Part shown: positions 1 to 10,316 of the stretch, in pieces | How the letters are laid out: each line of letters opens with the position of its first letter | Position numbering within the stretch: the first letter of the stretch is position 1 | NCBI GenBank assembly: GCA_017694295.1 | Contig: JADINA010000019.1 | Location: forward strand, 62,001 to 126,000 | Direction of reading: 5' to 3' | Origin: Candidatus Alloenteromonas pullistercoris | GTDB taxonomy: Bacteria; Bacillota_I; Bacilli_A; RFN20; CAG-826 | DNA: 64,000 nucleotides | Notes under the pieces: model-generated | The model's input: only the letters and a program-made list of their open reading frames with translations | Told to the model about the DNA's origin: nothing | The model's database searches: none | Program-made: the position numbers and the translations under genes

Positions 1-173
1 AATTACCGTTACTACGATATGGACGACACCATCCTCGCGGCCTTTGATTTAGCCTCCTCGCTTGGCCTTCTTTGAGGAGGTTTTTCGCGCTTAGGCGGCA
101 ATAGCTGACGAAAGGGCTTGCGCCATTCCCCAAATAGTCCTATATTATGCGGGCCGAAACAATTCGGCCATCT

Positions 174-250
174 CGCGGGATAGAGCAGTCCGGTAGCTTG
201 CCAGGCCCATAACCTGGAGGTCGGTGGTTCAAATCCATCTCCCGCAACCA
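174..250 (+). tRNA. tRNA-fMet (initiator, CAT), CCA encoded
   Basis: Acceptor CGCGGGA / TCCCGCA+ACCA with C1:A72 mismatch, anticodon loop CCCATAA, T-arm GGTTCAAATCC. Confidence 0.93.
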
Positions 251-259
251 AGATAATCC

Positions 260-286
260 GGCGCCTAGGAATAGGCGCCTTTTTTG
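260..286 (+). terminator. Rho-independent terminator after tRNA-fMet
   Basis: GGCGCCTA-ggaa-TAGGCGCC followed by T6. Confidence 0.85.
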
Positions 287-401
287 CATAAACCAAGCCA
301 CTGTCCGCCATTTATACCCTATGGTCTCACTTTCATATAAAACTTTGTTAATAACTATAAACAACCCTTTCCCCCGGTGCTAAAATCGCCTCGGATCGAA
401 T

Positions 402-638
402 ATGAACGTCAGCGAGCTTAGGATCGGCGAGAAAAGGAAAATCGCCAAAGTCGGAGGGGTGGGGGTAGTCCGCCACCGCCTCTTGGAGATGGGCATCATC
501 CCCGGAACGCAGGTCTCGGTCACCAAGAAAGCCCCGCTAGGCGACCCCATCCAAATCCACATAAGGGGTTATGAGCTTAGCATCAGAAAAGAAGATGCCT
601 TATTGATTGAGCTATCCGAAGAGGAGGAGAAAAGATGA
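402..638 (+). CDS. feoA: Ferrous iron transport protein A (FeoA, SH3-like)
   Basis: 78-aa ORF MNVSELRIGEKRKIAKVGG...RRLLEMGIIPGT-like motif; overlaps feoB. Confidence 0.9.
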   Translation: MNVSELRIGEKRKIAKVGGVGVVRHRLLEMGIIPGTQVSVTKKAPLGDPIQIHIRGYELSIRKEDALLIELSEEEEKR

Positions 639-2797
639 GGGTCGCGCTTGTCGGCAACCAAAACTGCGGGAAGACGACCCTATTCAATTGCCTCACCGGC
701 TCCTCCCAGCGGGTTGGCAACTTCCCCGGGGTGACGGTGGATAGCAAAATCGGGACCATCAGGGGAGTGAAGGAGAAGATCGAGGTCGTCGACCTCCCCG
801 GCATCTATTCCCTTTCCCCATATTCGAACGAGGAGATCGTCACCCGCGATTTCATTTTGCATAACGACGTCGACCTCATTTTGAACATCATCGACGCGAC
901 CAACATCGAAAGGAACCTGTATTTGACGCTTCAGCTTATGGAGCTTGGCAAGCCGATGCTATTGGCCGTTAACATGATGGACGAGGTCAGGAAAGCCGGC
1001 AACTCCATCGACCAAAACAAACTCGAGGACGAGCTTGGCATTGAGCTTTGCTCCATCTCGGCCGCCAAAGGCGAGGGGATAGGGGAGCTTATCGAGCACA
1101 TAAAGAAGATCGGGACGTCTGGCGAATTGCCGAAAAAGCAGGACATTTGCCCAACCGATTCCCCGGTCCACCAGGCCATCCACGCGATGATGCACCTGCT
1201 TTCCGACCATTCCTCCCGTTATCATCTGCCGATCCGCTACTTGGCCTCCCGGATCGTCGAAGGCGACGCCTTGCTTGAGGATGAGGCACAGCTAAGCGAC
1301 AACGAGAAGGACATGGTGGGGCATATCGTCAAGGAGATGGAGAAGGATTGCGGGCTCGACCGCGAAGCGGCCGTCATCTCGATGCGCTACGAATACATCG
1401 ACAAGGTGTGCGCCGACTGCGTCAAGCGGGTTAGCGAGCTGACCGAAAGCCAAAGGAAATCGCAAGCCATCGACAAGGTCTTGACCAACAAATGGGCCGC
1501 CTTCCCGATATTCATCCTCATCATGGGGCTCGTCTTCTATTTGACATTCGGCCTTATCGGCAAGTATTTGAGCGACTGGCTCGACATGGGGATAACGGCC
1601 TTGGTCGAATTGACGGAGGGGGCCATGGAAAGCGCGGCGATAAACCCGGTCGTCGTCTCGCTTGTCTGCGACGGGGTGATGGGCGGCATCGGCTCCGTCC
1701 TTTCCTTCCTCCCGACCGTCGTCACCCTTTTCTTCTTCCTCTCACTTCTTGAGGATTCCGGCTATATGGCGCGGATCGCCTTCATCATGGATAAGCCGCT
1801 TCGCAAGCTTGGCTTATCGGGGAGGAGCTTCGTCCCGATGCTCATCGGCTTCGGCTGCTCGGTCCCGGCGGTTATGGCCAGCCGCACCTTGACTAGCGAC
1901 CGCGACAAGAAGCTAACCATTTTCCTAATCCCATTTATGTCCTGCTCGGCGAAGCTGCCGGTTTTCACGCTTCTTACCGCCGCCTTTTTCGGCGTCTATT
2001 CGCCTTTGGTCATGATCGGCCTTTACTTGCTTGGGATAGCGGTGGCGGTGCTTGCCTCGGCCGCCTCCAAAGCCCTCGTCAAGGGCAAGCCATCGCCTTT
2101 TATGATGGAGCTGCCGACTTATCGTCTGCCGGGAGTGAAAACGACTTTGCGCCTAATGTGGGATAAGGCCGTCGACTTCATCAAGAAGGCCTTCACCGTC
2201 ATCTTCGTGGCGACCGTCATCGTCTGGTTCCTCCAGTCCTTCGATTATCGCCTTAACTTCGTGACCGACAACGAGCAAAGCCTGCTTTCCTACATCGGCC
2301 GCTTCCTCACCCCGGTTTTCTACCCCTTTGGGGTCACCGATTGGCGGGTAAGCAGCGCCATCCTCACCGGGCTTACGGCCAAGGAGTCGATCGTCTCGAC
2401 CCTCGATTTGCTTTTATCCGGAGAAAGCATCCAATCGGTCATGAACGGGCTGCAGGCGTTTGCCGTCTTGGTCTTCGTCTTGCTCTACATGCCCTGCGTC
2501 GCCACCTTCGCCGCGATGCGCAAAGAATTGGGGAAGACTTGGATGGCCGTGCTTTATATGTTCTTGCAAACCCTCATCGCCTATCTTCTCGCGACCCTCA
2601 TCTATCAGCTTGGCAACCTCTTCCTTTCTCCCTCTTGGCTTGATTACCTAATCCTTAGCATCGTGCTTGTCCTCTTCGCCTGCGCCGCCATTTATTTGCT
2701 TTTGCGCGGCGGCTGCCGGAACAAGGAATGCGAAGGCTGCGCCCTCGCCTCTTCCTGCCATAAGGCCAAGAAAGGGACGGGGCGAAAGAAGAAATAG
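635..2797 (+). CDS. feoB: Ferrous iron transporter B (FeoB GTPase/permease)
   Basis: GNQNCGKTTLFN G1 motif, DLPGIYSL G3, Gate domains, Cys-rich C terminus. Confidence 0.97.
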   Translation: MRVALVGNQNCGKTTLFNCLTGSSQRVGNFPGVTVDSKIGTIRGVKEKIEVVDLPGIYSLSPYSNEEIVTRDFILHNDVDLILNIIDATNIERNLYLTLQLMELGKPMLLAVNMMDEVRKAGNSIDQNKLEDELGIELCSISAAKGEGIGELIEHIKKIGTSGELPKKQDICPTDSPVHQAIHAMMHLLSDHSSRYHLPIRYLASRIVEGDALLEDEAQLSDNEKDMVGHIVKEMEKDCGLDREAAVISMRYEYIDKVCADCVKRVSELTESQRKSQAIDKVLTNKWAAFPIFILIMGLVFYLTFGLIGKYLSDWLDMGITALVELTEGAMESAAINPVVVSLVCDGVMGGIGSVLSFLPTVVTLFFFLSLLEDSGYMARIAFIMDKPLRKLGLSGRSFVPMLIGFGCSVPAVMASRTLTSDRDKKLTIFLIPFMSCSAKLPVFTLLTAAFFGVYSPLVMIGLYLLGIAVAVLASAASKALVKGKPSPFMMELPTYRLPGVKTTLRLMWDKAVDFIKKAFTVIFVATVIVWFLQSFDYRLNFVTDNEQSLLSYIGRFLTPVFYPFGVTDWRVSSAILTGLTAKESIVSTLDLLLSGESIQSVMNGLQAFAVLVFVLLYMPCVATFAAMRKELGKTWMAVLYMFLQTLIAYLLATLIYQLGNLFLSPSWLDYLILSIVLVLFACAAIYLLLRGGCRNKECEGCALASSCHKAKKGTGRKKK

Positions 2798-3042
2798 AGT
2801 TTTCGCCTTCTCAAAGAGCGATTCTCTTTTTTGGAGAAATGGGGAATTTTTGGGTTTTGCCAAGTTTGGCTTTTGGGCTGATAAACCCGCAAAAAGGCTC
2901 TTTTCCATGTCGGAGACCAATTCGCCTACATACGCAAAAGGAGCGAGAATCGGCTGATTTTGCTTAGATTTTGCACTCATTTGCCATTCACCTAAAACCT
3001 TTAACTAGGTGATTTGGTTTGCTACAATGCGACCCGGAGAAA

Positions 3043-4233
3043 ATGAGTATGGTAATCACCTTCGTCTGCGACGTCCTGGGAAAAGAGAACAACGGGACGA
3101 CAATCGCGACCATGAACGTCATCAGGTCGCTAAGGAAGAAAGGACACGAGGTCCGGATCGTCTGCCCCGACAAGGATAAGGAAGGCGAGCCCGGCTACTA
3201 CATCGTCCCTTCCATGCGCTTTGGGCCCTTCAACGGGTATGTTAGGAAAAACGGCGTCAACCCGGCCTCGGGGCGCGATCTAAGCAAGGTAAGAGAGGCC
3301 TTAACCGGGGCCGACCTCGTCCATTTCAACTTCTGCGGCATGCTTTCTCCCAAGGTCGTCGACCTCGCCCGCGAGATGGGCATCCCCTGCACGGCGAGCC
3401 TCCATACCCAAGCCGAGAACTTTACCAACCATTTCGGGCTTGAGAACAGCCCCGTTGCCAATAAGGCGGTGTACACCTGGCTTTACCGTTCCCTTTTCAG
3501 CAAAGTCGACGCCATCCATTACCCTTCGCAGTTCATCCACGACCTTTTTGAAAGGACCAACCATTTCCATTCGACCTCATATGTCATCTCCAACGGGATC
3601 CAAAAGAAGTTCCGCCGGCTCCGGGTCAACCGGCCCGAAAGCCTTAAGGGCAAGTTCGTCATCGTCTACACGGCCCGTTACTCGACCGAGAAGGACCATA
3701 AGGTTTTGCTTAAGGCCATGAAGTATTCCCGCCACCGCGACGACATCGTCCTCATCCTCCCCGGGGCGGGGCCGCTTGAGAGGAAACTGCGCCGCGAGGC
3801 GAGGAAGTGGTGCGCCAATGAGCCGATATTCGGCTTCCACCCCCACGAGGAGATGGTCAAGATCCTCAACATCGCCGACCTTTATTGCCACGTTGGGACG
3901 GTCGACATCGAGCCCGTTTCCTGCCTTGAGGCGATTTCCGTCGGCATCTGCCCGGTGCTCACCGATTCCCCGCGCAGCGCCGTCGGGGGATTTGCGACCG
4001 GGAAGATGAACCTCTATAACCACCGCTCGGCCAAAGACCTCGCCGACAAGATCGACTATTGGTTCGAGCATCCAATGGAAAGGGAGGAATGCGCCAAAAC
4101 CTATTCGGGCTTGGCCAGCCACTTCGATTTCCAAACCTCGATGGACAAGATGGAGCGGATGTTCGCCCAAACCATCAAGGACTACCGGGTCAAGCAAGCC
4201 GAGAGCCTGCCCCTATTAGAGAAGAAAGCCTAA
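3043..4233 (+). CDS. Glycosyltransferase family 4 (glycolipid synthase-like)
   Basis: GT-B fold sequence with ARYSTEKDHKVLLKA and SCLEAISVGICPV motifs; ATG at 3043 preferred over TTG at 3019. Confidence 0.85.
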   Translation: MSMVITFVCDVLGKENNGTTIATMNVIRSLRKKGHEVRIVCPDKDKEGEPGYYIVPSMRFGPFNGYVRKNGVNPASGRDLSKVREALTGADLVHFNFCGMLSPKVVDLAREMGIPCTASLHTQAENFTNHFGLENSPVANKAVYTWLYRSLFSKVDAIHYPSQFIHDLFERTNHFHSTSYVISNGIQKKFRRLRVNRPESLKGKFVIVYTARYSTEKDHKVLLKAMKYSRHRDDIVLILPGAGPLERKLRREARKWCANEPIFGFHPHEEMVKILNIADLYCHVGTVDIEPVSCLEAISVGICPVLTDSPRSAVGGFATGKMNLYNHRSAKDLADKIDYWFEHPMEREECAKTYSGLASHFDFQTSMDKMERMFAQTIKDYRVKQAESLPLLEKKA

Positions 4234-5034
4234 ATGAAGCCGATTAAGACGGTTTACTACACCGATCCGCTTAACGACGAGTTCTCCGGCAACAAGATCG
4301 AGCGTCGGCCTTTGCCGAAAAACTACAAATACGTCCACCGCAACATCTTCTACCGGGCGGCGGCCTGGTTTGTCTATTACCTGATCCTCTATCCGATTGC
4401 CGTCATCATCTACCGGCTTTTCCTCCATTACAAAGTCGTCGGCAACAAGCGGATAAAGGGGATAATGAACAAGCCCGTTTTCTTCTATGGCAACCACACG
4501 ACCATGTGGGATGCCGGCATCGCCCAGTTTTTGGCCTCAAGGGGCAAAAGGACCTACATCATCACCAACCAGGACACGACCTCGATAAAGGGCATCCGCT
4601 GGCTCGTTTCCATGCTTGGGGCCATCCCCATCCCGGAAAACGCCGAGCAGCGGGCCAAGTTCGTCGATTGCTTGAAATACCGCGTTAAGCAAAAATGCGG
4701 CATCTCCATCTTCCCCGAGGCCCATATTTGGCCCTATTCGACCCATATCCGGCCCTTCAAGGACGATTCCTTCGTCTATCCCGCCGAATGCGGGGCCCCG
4801 GTCGTGGCCATGTGCACGACGTATCGGGAAAGGCGGTTTAGGAAGAATAAGCCCCCCTTGCCGGTCGTCCACATCTCCAAGCCCTTTTTCCCCGACATGA
4901 GCAAATCGCTCACCCAAAGGAAGCAGGAACTGCGGGCCCAGGTATACGATTATCTGGTTGACGTCGCCGGAAGCGCGGAAAACGTCGAATACATCTCCTA
5001 CGTCAGGAAGAAGGAAGAGGGGGGCGGGCAATAA
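4234..5034 (+). CDS. 1-acyl-sn-glycerol-3-phosphate acyltransferase-like (PlsC family)
   Basis: NHTTMWD (HX4D) and FPEAH motifs. Confidence 0.85.
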   Translation: MKPIKTVYYTDPLNDEFSGNKIERRPLPKNYKYVHRNIFYRAAAWFVYYLILYPIAVIIYRLFLHYKVVGNKRIKGIMNKPVFFYGNHTTMWDAGIAQFLASRGKRTYIITNQDTTSIKGIRWLVSMLGAIPIPENAEQRAKFVDCLKYRVKQKCGISIFPEAHIWPYSTHIRPFKDDSFVYPAECGAPVVAMCTTYRERRFRKNKPPLPVVHISKPFFPDMSKSLTQRKQELRAQVYDYLVDVAGSAENVEYISYVRKKEEGGGQ

Positions 5035-5047
5035 CCCCCTCTTTTTT
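5016..5047 (+). terminator. Rho-independent terminator
   Basis: AGAGGGGG ... CCCCCTCT followed by T run. Confidence 0.7.
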
Positions 5048-5134
5048 ACTTTTTTCTTCTCGGGCATCCGCCTTCCTTAATTGCTCCCAAAAGGCTATAA
5101 TGGCTTCGTTGCCTAAATAGAAAGGAAAAAGACA

Positions 5135-5674
5135 ATGGAACTAAAAGGATCAAAAACCGAGAAGTGCCTCCAAGAGGCCTTCGCCGGGGAATCGCAGGCC
5201 CGGAACAAGTACACCTACTTCGCCTCGAAAGCCAAGAAGGATGGCTATGAGCAAATAGCCGCCATCTTCCAGGAAACCGCCGACAACGAAAAGGAACACG
5301 CCAAGCTTTGGTTCAAATACCTCGAGGGTGGCGAGATCAAATCGACCGTCGAAAACCTCGAAGCCGCCGCCGGTGGCGAGAATTACGAATGGACCGAGAT
5401 GTATCCCTCCTTCGCCAAAATCGCCGAGGAGGAGGGGTTCCTCGAAATCGCCGCCAAGTTCCGCATGGTCGCCGAGATCGAGAAGCACCATGAGGAGCGT
5501 TACAAGAAGCTGCTTAATAACGTCAAGGAAGGCGTCGTCTTCGTCGGCACCGACCTCGCCGTCTGGAAATGCCGCAACTGCGGGCACATCGTCGTCGGGA
5601 AATACGCCCCCGAGGTTTGCCCGGTGTGCAAGCACCCGAAGGCCTATTTCGAGCTCTCCGTCGTCAATTATTGA
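5135..5674 (+). CDS. Rubrerythrin
   Basis: Ferritin-like diiron domain plus C-terminal rubredoxin CxxC...CPVC. Confidence 0.96.
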   Translation: MELKGSKTEKCLQEAFAGESQARNKYTYFASKAKKDGYEQIAAIFQETADNEKEHAKLWFKYLEGGEIKSTVENLEAAAGGENYEWTEMYPSFAKIAEEEGFLEIAAKFRMVAEIEKHHEERYKKLLNNVKEGVVFVGTDLAVWKCRNCGHIVVGKYAPEVCPVCKHPKAYFELSVVNY

Positions 5675-5688
5675 TCGGCTTGACCATT

Positions 5689-5714
5689 GAGGCCCCCTTG
5701 TGGGGCCTCTTTTG
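5689..5714 (+). terminator. Rho-independent terminator after rubrerythrin
   Basis: GAGGCCCC...GGGGCCTC TTTT. Confidence 0.8.
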
Positions 5715-5753
5715 TTTGCCTTATGCCTCGGGCTAACTTAAACTAATGGGGCT

Positions 5754-7049
5754 ATGGATATCCTGTTTTACGTGCTTTCCGCCCTTATGGGCCTCATCCT
5801 CCTTTTCCTTTTGTTCCTATTGCTTTTCCAGTTCCTTTTCATCGCCTTCGCCCCTTTGAAGCCAAGGAAGTTCAAACCCGACCCCAATCTAAGGAAATTC
5901 GCCATCATCATCCCCGCCCACAACGAGTCCTCGGTCATTAAGGGGACGGTTGAGCATCTGCTAAGCAAGCTCGATTACCCAAGGGAGCTTTACGACGTCT
6001 TCGTCTGCGCCGACAACTGCACCGACGATACCTTCGACCTCGCCAAGCAAGCCGGGGCCATCTGCTATAAGCGCTTCGAGGAGGATCCAAGCAAACGGAA
6101 GGCCTCCTACCCGATAAAGCTATTAATCGACGAGGTCTTGAAATCGGATAAGGGGTATGACGCCGTCATCAAGTTCGACGCCGACAACATCCCCTGCGCC
6201 TCCTATCTGCGCGTTATGAACGACGCCCTGGGGGAGGGAGTGGAGATCGCCAGGGCCCACGAGGCCCCATCCAACATGGGGCAAAACGTTTGGACCTCGG
6301 TGTCTTCCTGCTATTACGCCCGCGATTCGCGCCTAGCCTGCAATTTCCGCGAAAGGGTCGGCTGGAACTCGATGCTTTCCGGCGCCGGGATGATGGTCTC
6401 GACCAAGGTGCTAAGGGAAACCGGCGGTTGGGACGCGATGGGCGGAATCGACGATAGCGAGTTCACCATCCGCCGCCTCAAGGAACGCCGCCACATCAAT
6501 TACGTCGCCGACGCCATCGTCTACGAAGACCAACCTTCAAGCCACGCCGATTCCAGCGCCCGCAACGCCAGGATGGCCAACGCCTTGGCTAAACTATATC
6601 GAGAGGATGCCTTCAACCTCCTTGGGCTGTTTTTCAAAACCGGGAAGCTCACCTACCTCGACATGTTCGCCCAGCTTAGCTTCGTCCCTTTGCCGTTGTT
6701 GCTTGGCATCTCGATTCCCCTCTATCTTGTTTTCTTCTTCGTTACCTTTGGATTAGAGGCCGGCGGCATCGACGTCTATTCCTTCCTTTCGCAATCTATG
6801 GCCATCAATTCGATGATCGGGGTTGCCACCACGGCGGCCGCCTTCTTGCTTTTCTATTATTGCGTCTGGACCTATCAAAGCTGGATTGGGGTTTACCTGG
6901 ATCGCGAATACCTGGGCAAGGATTGGTATAAGCAAGCGAAAAAGGGGATTTGGCTTGGGGCGTTTGTCATGCTTAGCTACGGGGCTTCCGTCTCCGAGGG
7001 GACGAGGAAAAGGAAAGTCGCCTGGAAGCAGATAAAGCGCAACCGCTGA
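5754..7049 (+). CDS. Glycosyltransferase family 2, membrane-associated
   Basis: IIIPAHNESSVI, DADN, GGIDDSEFTIRR; C-terminal TM helices. Confidence 0.9.
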   Translation: MDILFYVLSALMGLILLFLLFLLLFQFLFIAFAPLKPRKFKPDPNLRKFAIIIPAHNESSVIKGTVEHLLSKLDYPRELYDVFVCADNCTDDTFDLAKQAGAICYKRFEEDPSKRKASYPIKLLIDEVLKSDKGYDAVIKFDADNIPCASYLRVMNDALGEGVEIARAHEAPSNMGQNVWTSVSSCYYARDSRLACNFRERVGWNSMLSGAGMMVSTKVLRETGGWDAMGGIDDSEFTIRRLKERRHINYVADAIVYEDQPSSHADSSARNARMANALAKLYREDAFNLLGLFFKTGKLTYLDMFAQLSFVPLPLLLGISIPLYLVFFFVTFGLEAGGIDVYSFLSQSMAINSMIGVATTAAAFLLFYYCVWTYQSWIGVYLDREYLGKDWYKQAKKGIWLGAFVMLSYGASVSEGTRKRKVAWKQIKRNR

Positions 7050-7053
7050 CCAT

Positions 7054-8346
7054 TTATCGCGGCAAATCCTGGTTATCTTTTCCGCTTTGTGCTTCTATAG
7101 ACGATTCATTTGGCGAGTCGATGCTTTCGATTTGCCGCATTTCCTCAAGCAGCTCGGCCTTCCTGGCCTCGGCGGTTTTCTTGTCTTTCCTAAGCTTTAT
7201 CTGGAACCCCGATTCGAAGACGACGACCGAGGCGAAGGAAAGGATTACGACGAAATAGAAAGTGAGCATCCGCCAAAGCAAGGCGACGACGTTGGCTTGC
7301 GCATAAGGCACCCCGATGGCCCCGATGGCGATGGCAAATGCGAATTCGATGCCCCCCGTCCCACCCGGGGTCGGGACCCAGCAGACCGATCCGGAGGCGA
7401 AAGCCGCGATGAGCCCGACCTCGGCGAACTTCGACCAGCTCACATCCTCCCCGACGGCCCGTAGGATGAAGTAGGGCAAAGAGAAATAAAGGGCATAGAC
7501 GAGTATCTTCACCAAGAAGGCCCCGGCCACCGCCTTTTTGTGGGCGAACAAGGCCTTGGTCGTGGCTTGGACGTTATGGCAATAGCTCTCGAAGCGGGGG
7601 ATCTTGGGCCCGAGGAATTTGTTTATCCATTTGGCCTTGCAAAGCCATTTGGCGACCCGGATGAGCCAATCCGCCATCCTTTTCGATACCCCAAGGCAGA
7701 CGACGGCCGCCAAAAAGCCCAGGTTGAAGACATAGCCCAAAACGGCCAAGCACCAGATGAGGACGTAGTTGGTGTAGTTGCCCCCGGCGAAGTTGTAGAT
7801 GGCCGCGTCGATGTCCTTTACGAAGATGAAGGCCAAAACCTCAAAGGCGTTCAAGACGATGAGGTAGATCATGAAGTTGCTTAGCACGAGGCCCGTCGCC
7901 AAGCTCGAATCCATCCCCTTTTTGGAGAATTCGTATATCTGGACCGGCTGCCCCCCGGCGGCGAATGGGGTGACTCCATTATAGAAATGCTCGCTCGCGC
8001 CTATGAAATACCCATCGGCCGCCGAGGCTTTTTTGTCGTATGACCTCGAGAGGATGACAAGGGGTATCGGGTAGATGAGGAAGAAGAGGATGGTGAGGGC
8101 GATGGCCAAAATGAGCCAAAGGTAGTTTTTCCCATGCGATATCTCAATGAAGGTCGAGGAGATGTCGCCGATCTCGTTGGTGTTGAGGATGACGGTGATG
8201 ACGACGGCCGCCATCGCGATAAGCAAAACGACGCCGGATATGATGTTCCTTTTGCTGGCTTTGCTTTTCGGGTCGCCGAGTTTGGCGAGTTCCTGGCTTA
8301 TTTGCTTCTTGCGTTGCTCGGTTGTCTTCTTGTCGTCTTCTTCCAT
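7054..8346 (-). CDS. Flippase-like / lysylphosphatidylglycerol synthase TM-domain family protein
   Basis: Polytopic membrane ORF with PTPGGTGGIEFAFA motif typical of the LPG_synthase_TM/UPF0104 family. Confidence 0.85.
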   Translation of the reverse strand: MEEDDKKTTEQRKKQISQELAKLGDPKSKASKRNIISGVVLLIAMAAVVITVILNTNEIGDISSTFIEISHGKNYLWLILAIALTILFFLIYPIPLVILSRSYDKKASAADGYFIGASEHFYNGVTPFAAGGQPVQIYEFSKKGMDSSLATGLVLSNFMIYLIVLNAFEVLAFIFVKDIDAAIYNFAGGNYTNYVLIWCLAVLGYVFNLGFLAAVVCLGVSKRMADWLIRVAKWLCKAKWINKFLGPKIPRFESYCHNVQATTKALFAHKKAVAGAFLVKILVYALYFSLPYFILRAVGEDVSWSKFAEVGLIAAFASGSVCWVPTPGGTGGIEFAFAIAIGAIGVPYAQANVVALLWRMLTFYFVVILSFASVVVFESGFQIKLRKDKKTAEARKAELLEEMRQIESIDSPNESSIEAQSGKDNQDLPR

Positions 8347-8442
8347 GGCTAGGGCAATTCTAACCTTTTAATGGACATTTGCTAAGTCCGACCCTCTTTT
8401 TTTGCGTCAACTGTTTTGCCTTTTAGGCCCGAATCGTCCCAG

Positions 8443-8481
8443 GTTTAACGTCATTTTACCTACCTTTTACATTGTTTTACC
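8443..8481 (+). promoter_or_regulatory. Candidate Pho box (PhoP-type direct repeats)
   Basis: TTTAACG/TTTTACC/TTTTACA/TTTTACC at 8444, 8454, 8465, 8475 (10-11 bp period) upstream of pstS. Confidence 0.6.
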
Positions 8482-8577
8482 CTCCCTTAGTTGAACTTAA
8501 CCCCCTTTTGCAAGAAAGTTTTGTTGCCTAAAGAGCTCAAGGCAAGAAAACGACCCGGATATGGCCGGGGATAGCAA

Positions 8578-9453
8578 ATGAACGCAAACAAACTACTGAA
8601 AAGATCATTCATCGCCTTAATGCCCTTCGCCCTCGTTTCCTGCGGGCCCAAGGAATTCGACGTCTCCCACAGCGTCTCCATCATCACCCGCGAAGACGGC
8701 TCCGGCACCAAATCGGCCTTCATGGAGCTATTGGGGCTTAAGGGGAAAGACGACCCGGAAGAGGCGACCATCCAAAACGGGACCGCCGCCGTCTTGGCCG
8801 AAGTCGAGAACAACATGTACGCCATCGCCTACGATTCGCTTGGCTACGTCACCGAGGACGTCAAGCTGCTGCAGGTCGATGGGGTTGAGCCGACCATTGA
8901 GAACATCAAAACTGGCGATTACGCCATCTCCCGCCCGCTTAACGTCGTCTACAAAACCGCGGACATCGAGGGCAGCCCGCTTTATTCGGATTACCTATCT
9001 TTCCTCTCTTCCTCCCAGGCCCAGCAGATCATCTCCGAGGAAGGCTATGTCTCGATCGTCGACGGCGCAATAACCTACGCCGCCCCCGAAACGCCCCTCT
9101 CTGGCACCATCCAGATCTCGGGCTCGACCTCGCTTCAGCCCCTTATGATCCTGCTTGCCGAGGCCTATGAGCAGCTTAACGGGAATGTCTCGATCGAAGT
9201 CGCCGGCGGCGGATCGGGGACCGGATACGAAAACGCCGAAAACGGCGTCTCGGCATTTGGCATGATTAGCGAGGAATTCAACTCGGAAAAAGCCCCAAGC
9301 TGCGTTTATTCCACCGTCGCCAAAGACGGCATCGGCATCATCGTCAACCTCGATAACCCGGTTGAGGACATAAGCTTGGAAGACCTTTCCCGCCTCTACG
9401 ACGTCGACGCCTCGCCCGCCATCTCTTCATGGAGCGAATTGATTACCGAGTAA
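8578..9453 (+). CDS. pstS: Phosphate ABC transporter substrate-binding protein
   Basis: Signal peptide with lipobox VSC; SGTKSAF and ISGSTSLQPL / GGGSGTGYENA motifs; pst operon context. Confidence 0.92.
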   Translation: MNANKLLKRSFIALMPFALVSCGPKEFDVSHSVSIITREDGSGTKSAFMELLGLKGKDDPEEATIQNGTAAVLAEVENNMYAIAYDSLGYVTEDVKLLQVDGVEPTIENIKTGDYAISRPLNVVYKTADIEGSPLYSDYLSFLSSSQAQQIISEEGYVSIVDGAITYAAPETPLSGTIQISGSTSLQPLMILLAEAYEQLNGNVSIEVAGGGSGTGYENAENGVSAFGMISEEFNSEKAPSCVYSTVAKDGIGIIVNLDNPVEDISLEDLSRLYDVDASPAISSWSELITE

Positions 9454-10316
9454 AGGACGCGAAAGGAAAGGAAGCCTTCGTCAAATGGGCGCTGCTTATC
9501 TGCGCCCTTTTTGGCGTTTTAGCCCTTTTCTCGATCGCCATCTTCCTTTTCGCCACCGGCACCCCCTTCATCTTCAAAACCGGCTTCTCCTCCTTTTTCT
9601 TCTCCTCCGACTGGAAGCCGATTAACGGGCGTTATGGGATATTGTCGCTATTCACCTCGACGATGCTCGTCACCCTTTTCTCGACTTTGCTAGGCGGGGC
9701 GATCGGGCTATTCGCCGCCATCGCCCTCTTCCGCTTCGTCCCCAAATCCTTTAAAAAGCCTTGCTCCTTCGCCATCTCCGTCCTCTCCGGCATCCCCTCG
9801 GTTATCTATGGCCTATTCGGCATTGACTTCATCGTCCCCTTCATCCGCGATTACGTGGCGACGGATGGCTCCGGATACGGCATCGCCGCCGCGACTGCCG
9901 TCTTGTCGATAATGATATTGCCGACGATGGTGAGCTTCACCCTCGACGCCCTCAACGCCGTCGACCGTTCTTATTACGAAGGCGCCCTCTCCCTTGGAGC
10001 GAGCCGGGAAATGGCCCTTATGAAGGTGGTGGTCCCGGCCGCTAGAAGCGGCATCTTCGCCGCCTTGGTGTTAAGCAGCGGAAGGGCGATGGGGGAGACG
10101 ATGGCCGTCATCATGGTCATCGGCAACCGGCCGAACCTGACCATTGATCCGTTTCAAAGCACCTTAACGCTCACCGGCGCCATCGCCCTCGGGGCGACGG
10201 AGTATTCAGACGACGCGAAAACCTCGCTTATCGCCGTCGGGGCCGTCTTGTTCGCCCTTACCTTCATCGTCAACCTCGTTTTCGCCATCATTAAGGGGAG
10301 GGACAAAAAATGCTAA
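9429..10316 (+). CDS. pstC: Phosphate ABC transporter permease PstC
   Basis: Permease, SGIPSVIYGLFG, EAA motif; operon context. Confidence 0.93.
   Translation: MERIDYRVKDAKGKEAFVKWALLICALFGVLALFSIAIFLFATGTPFIFKTGFSSFFFSSDWKPINGRYGILSLFTSTMLVTLFSTLLGGAIGLFAAIALFRFVPKSFKKPCSFAISVLSGIPSVIYGLFGIDFIVPFIRDYVATDGSGYGIAAATAVLSIMILPTMVSFTLDALNAVDRSYYEGALSLGASREMALMKVVVPAARSGIFAALVLSSGRAMGETMAVIMVIGNRPNLTIDPFQSTLTLTGAIALGATEYSDDAKTSLIAVGAVLFALTFIVNLVFAIIKGRDKKC

Noticed and set aside
3577-4197. 206-aa minus-strand ORF (and many similar antisense ORFs in the track)
   Set aside because: Antisense of a well-supported glycosyltransferase; low-complexity shadow ORF.
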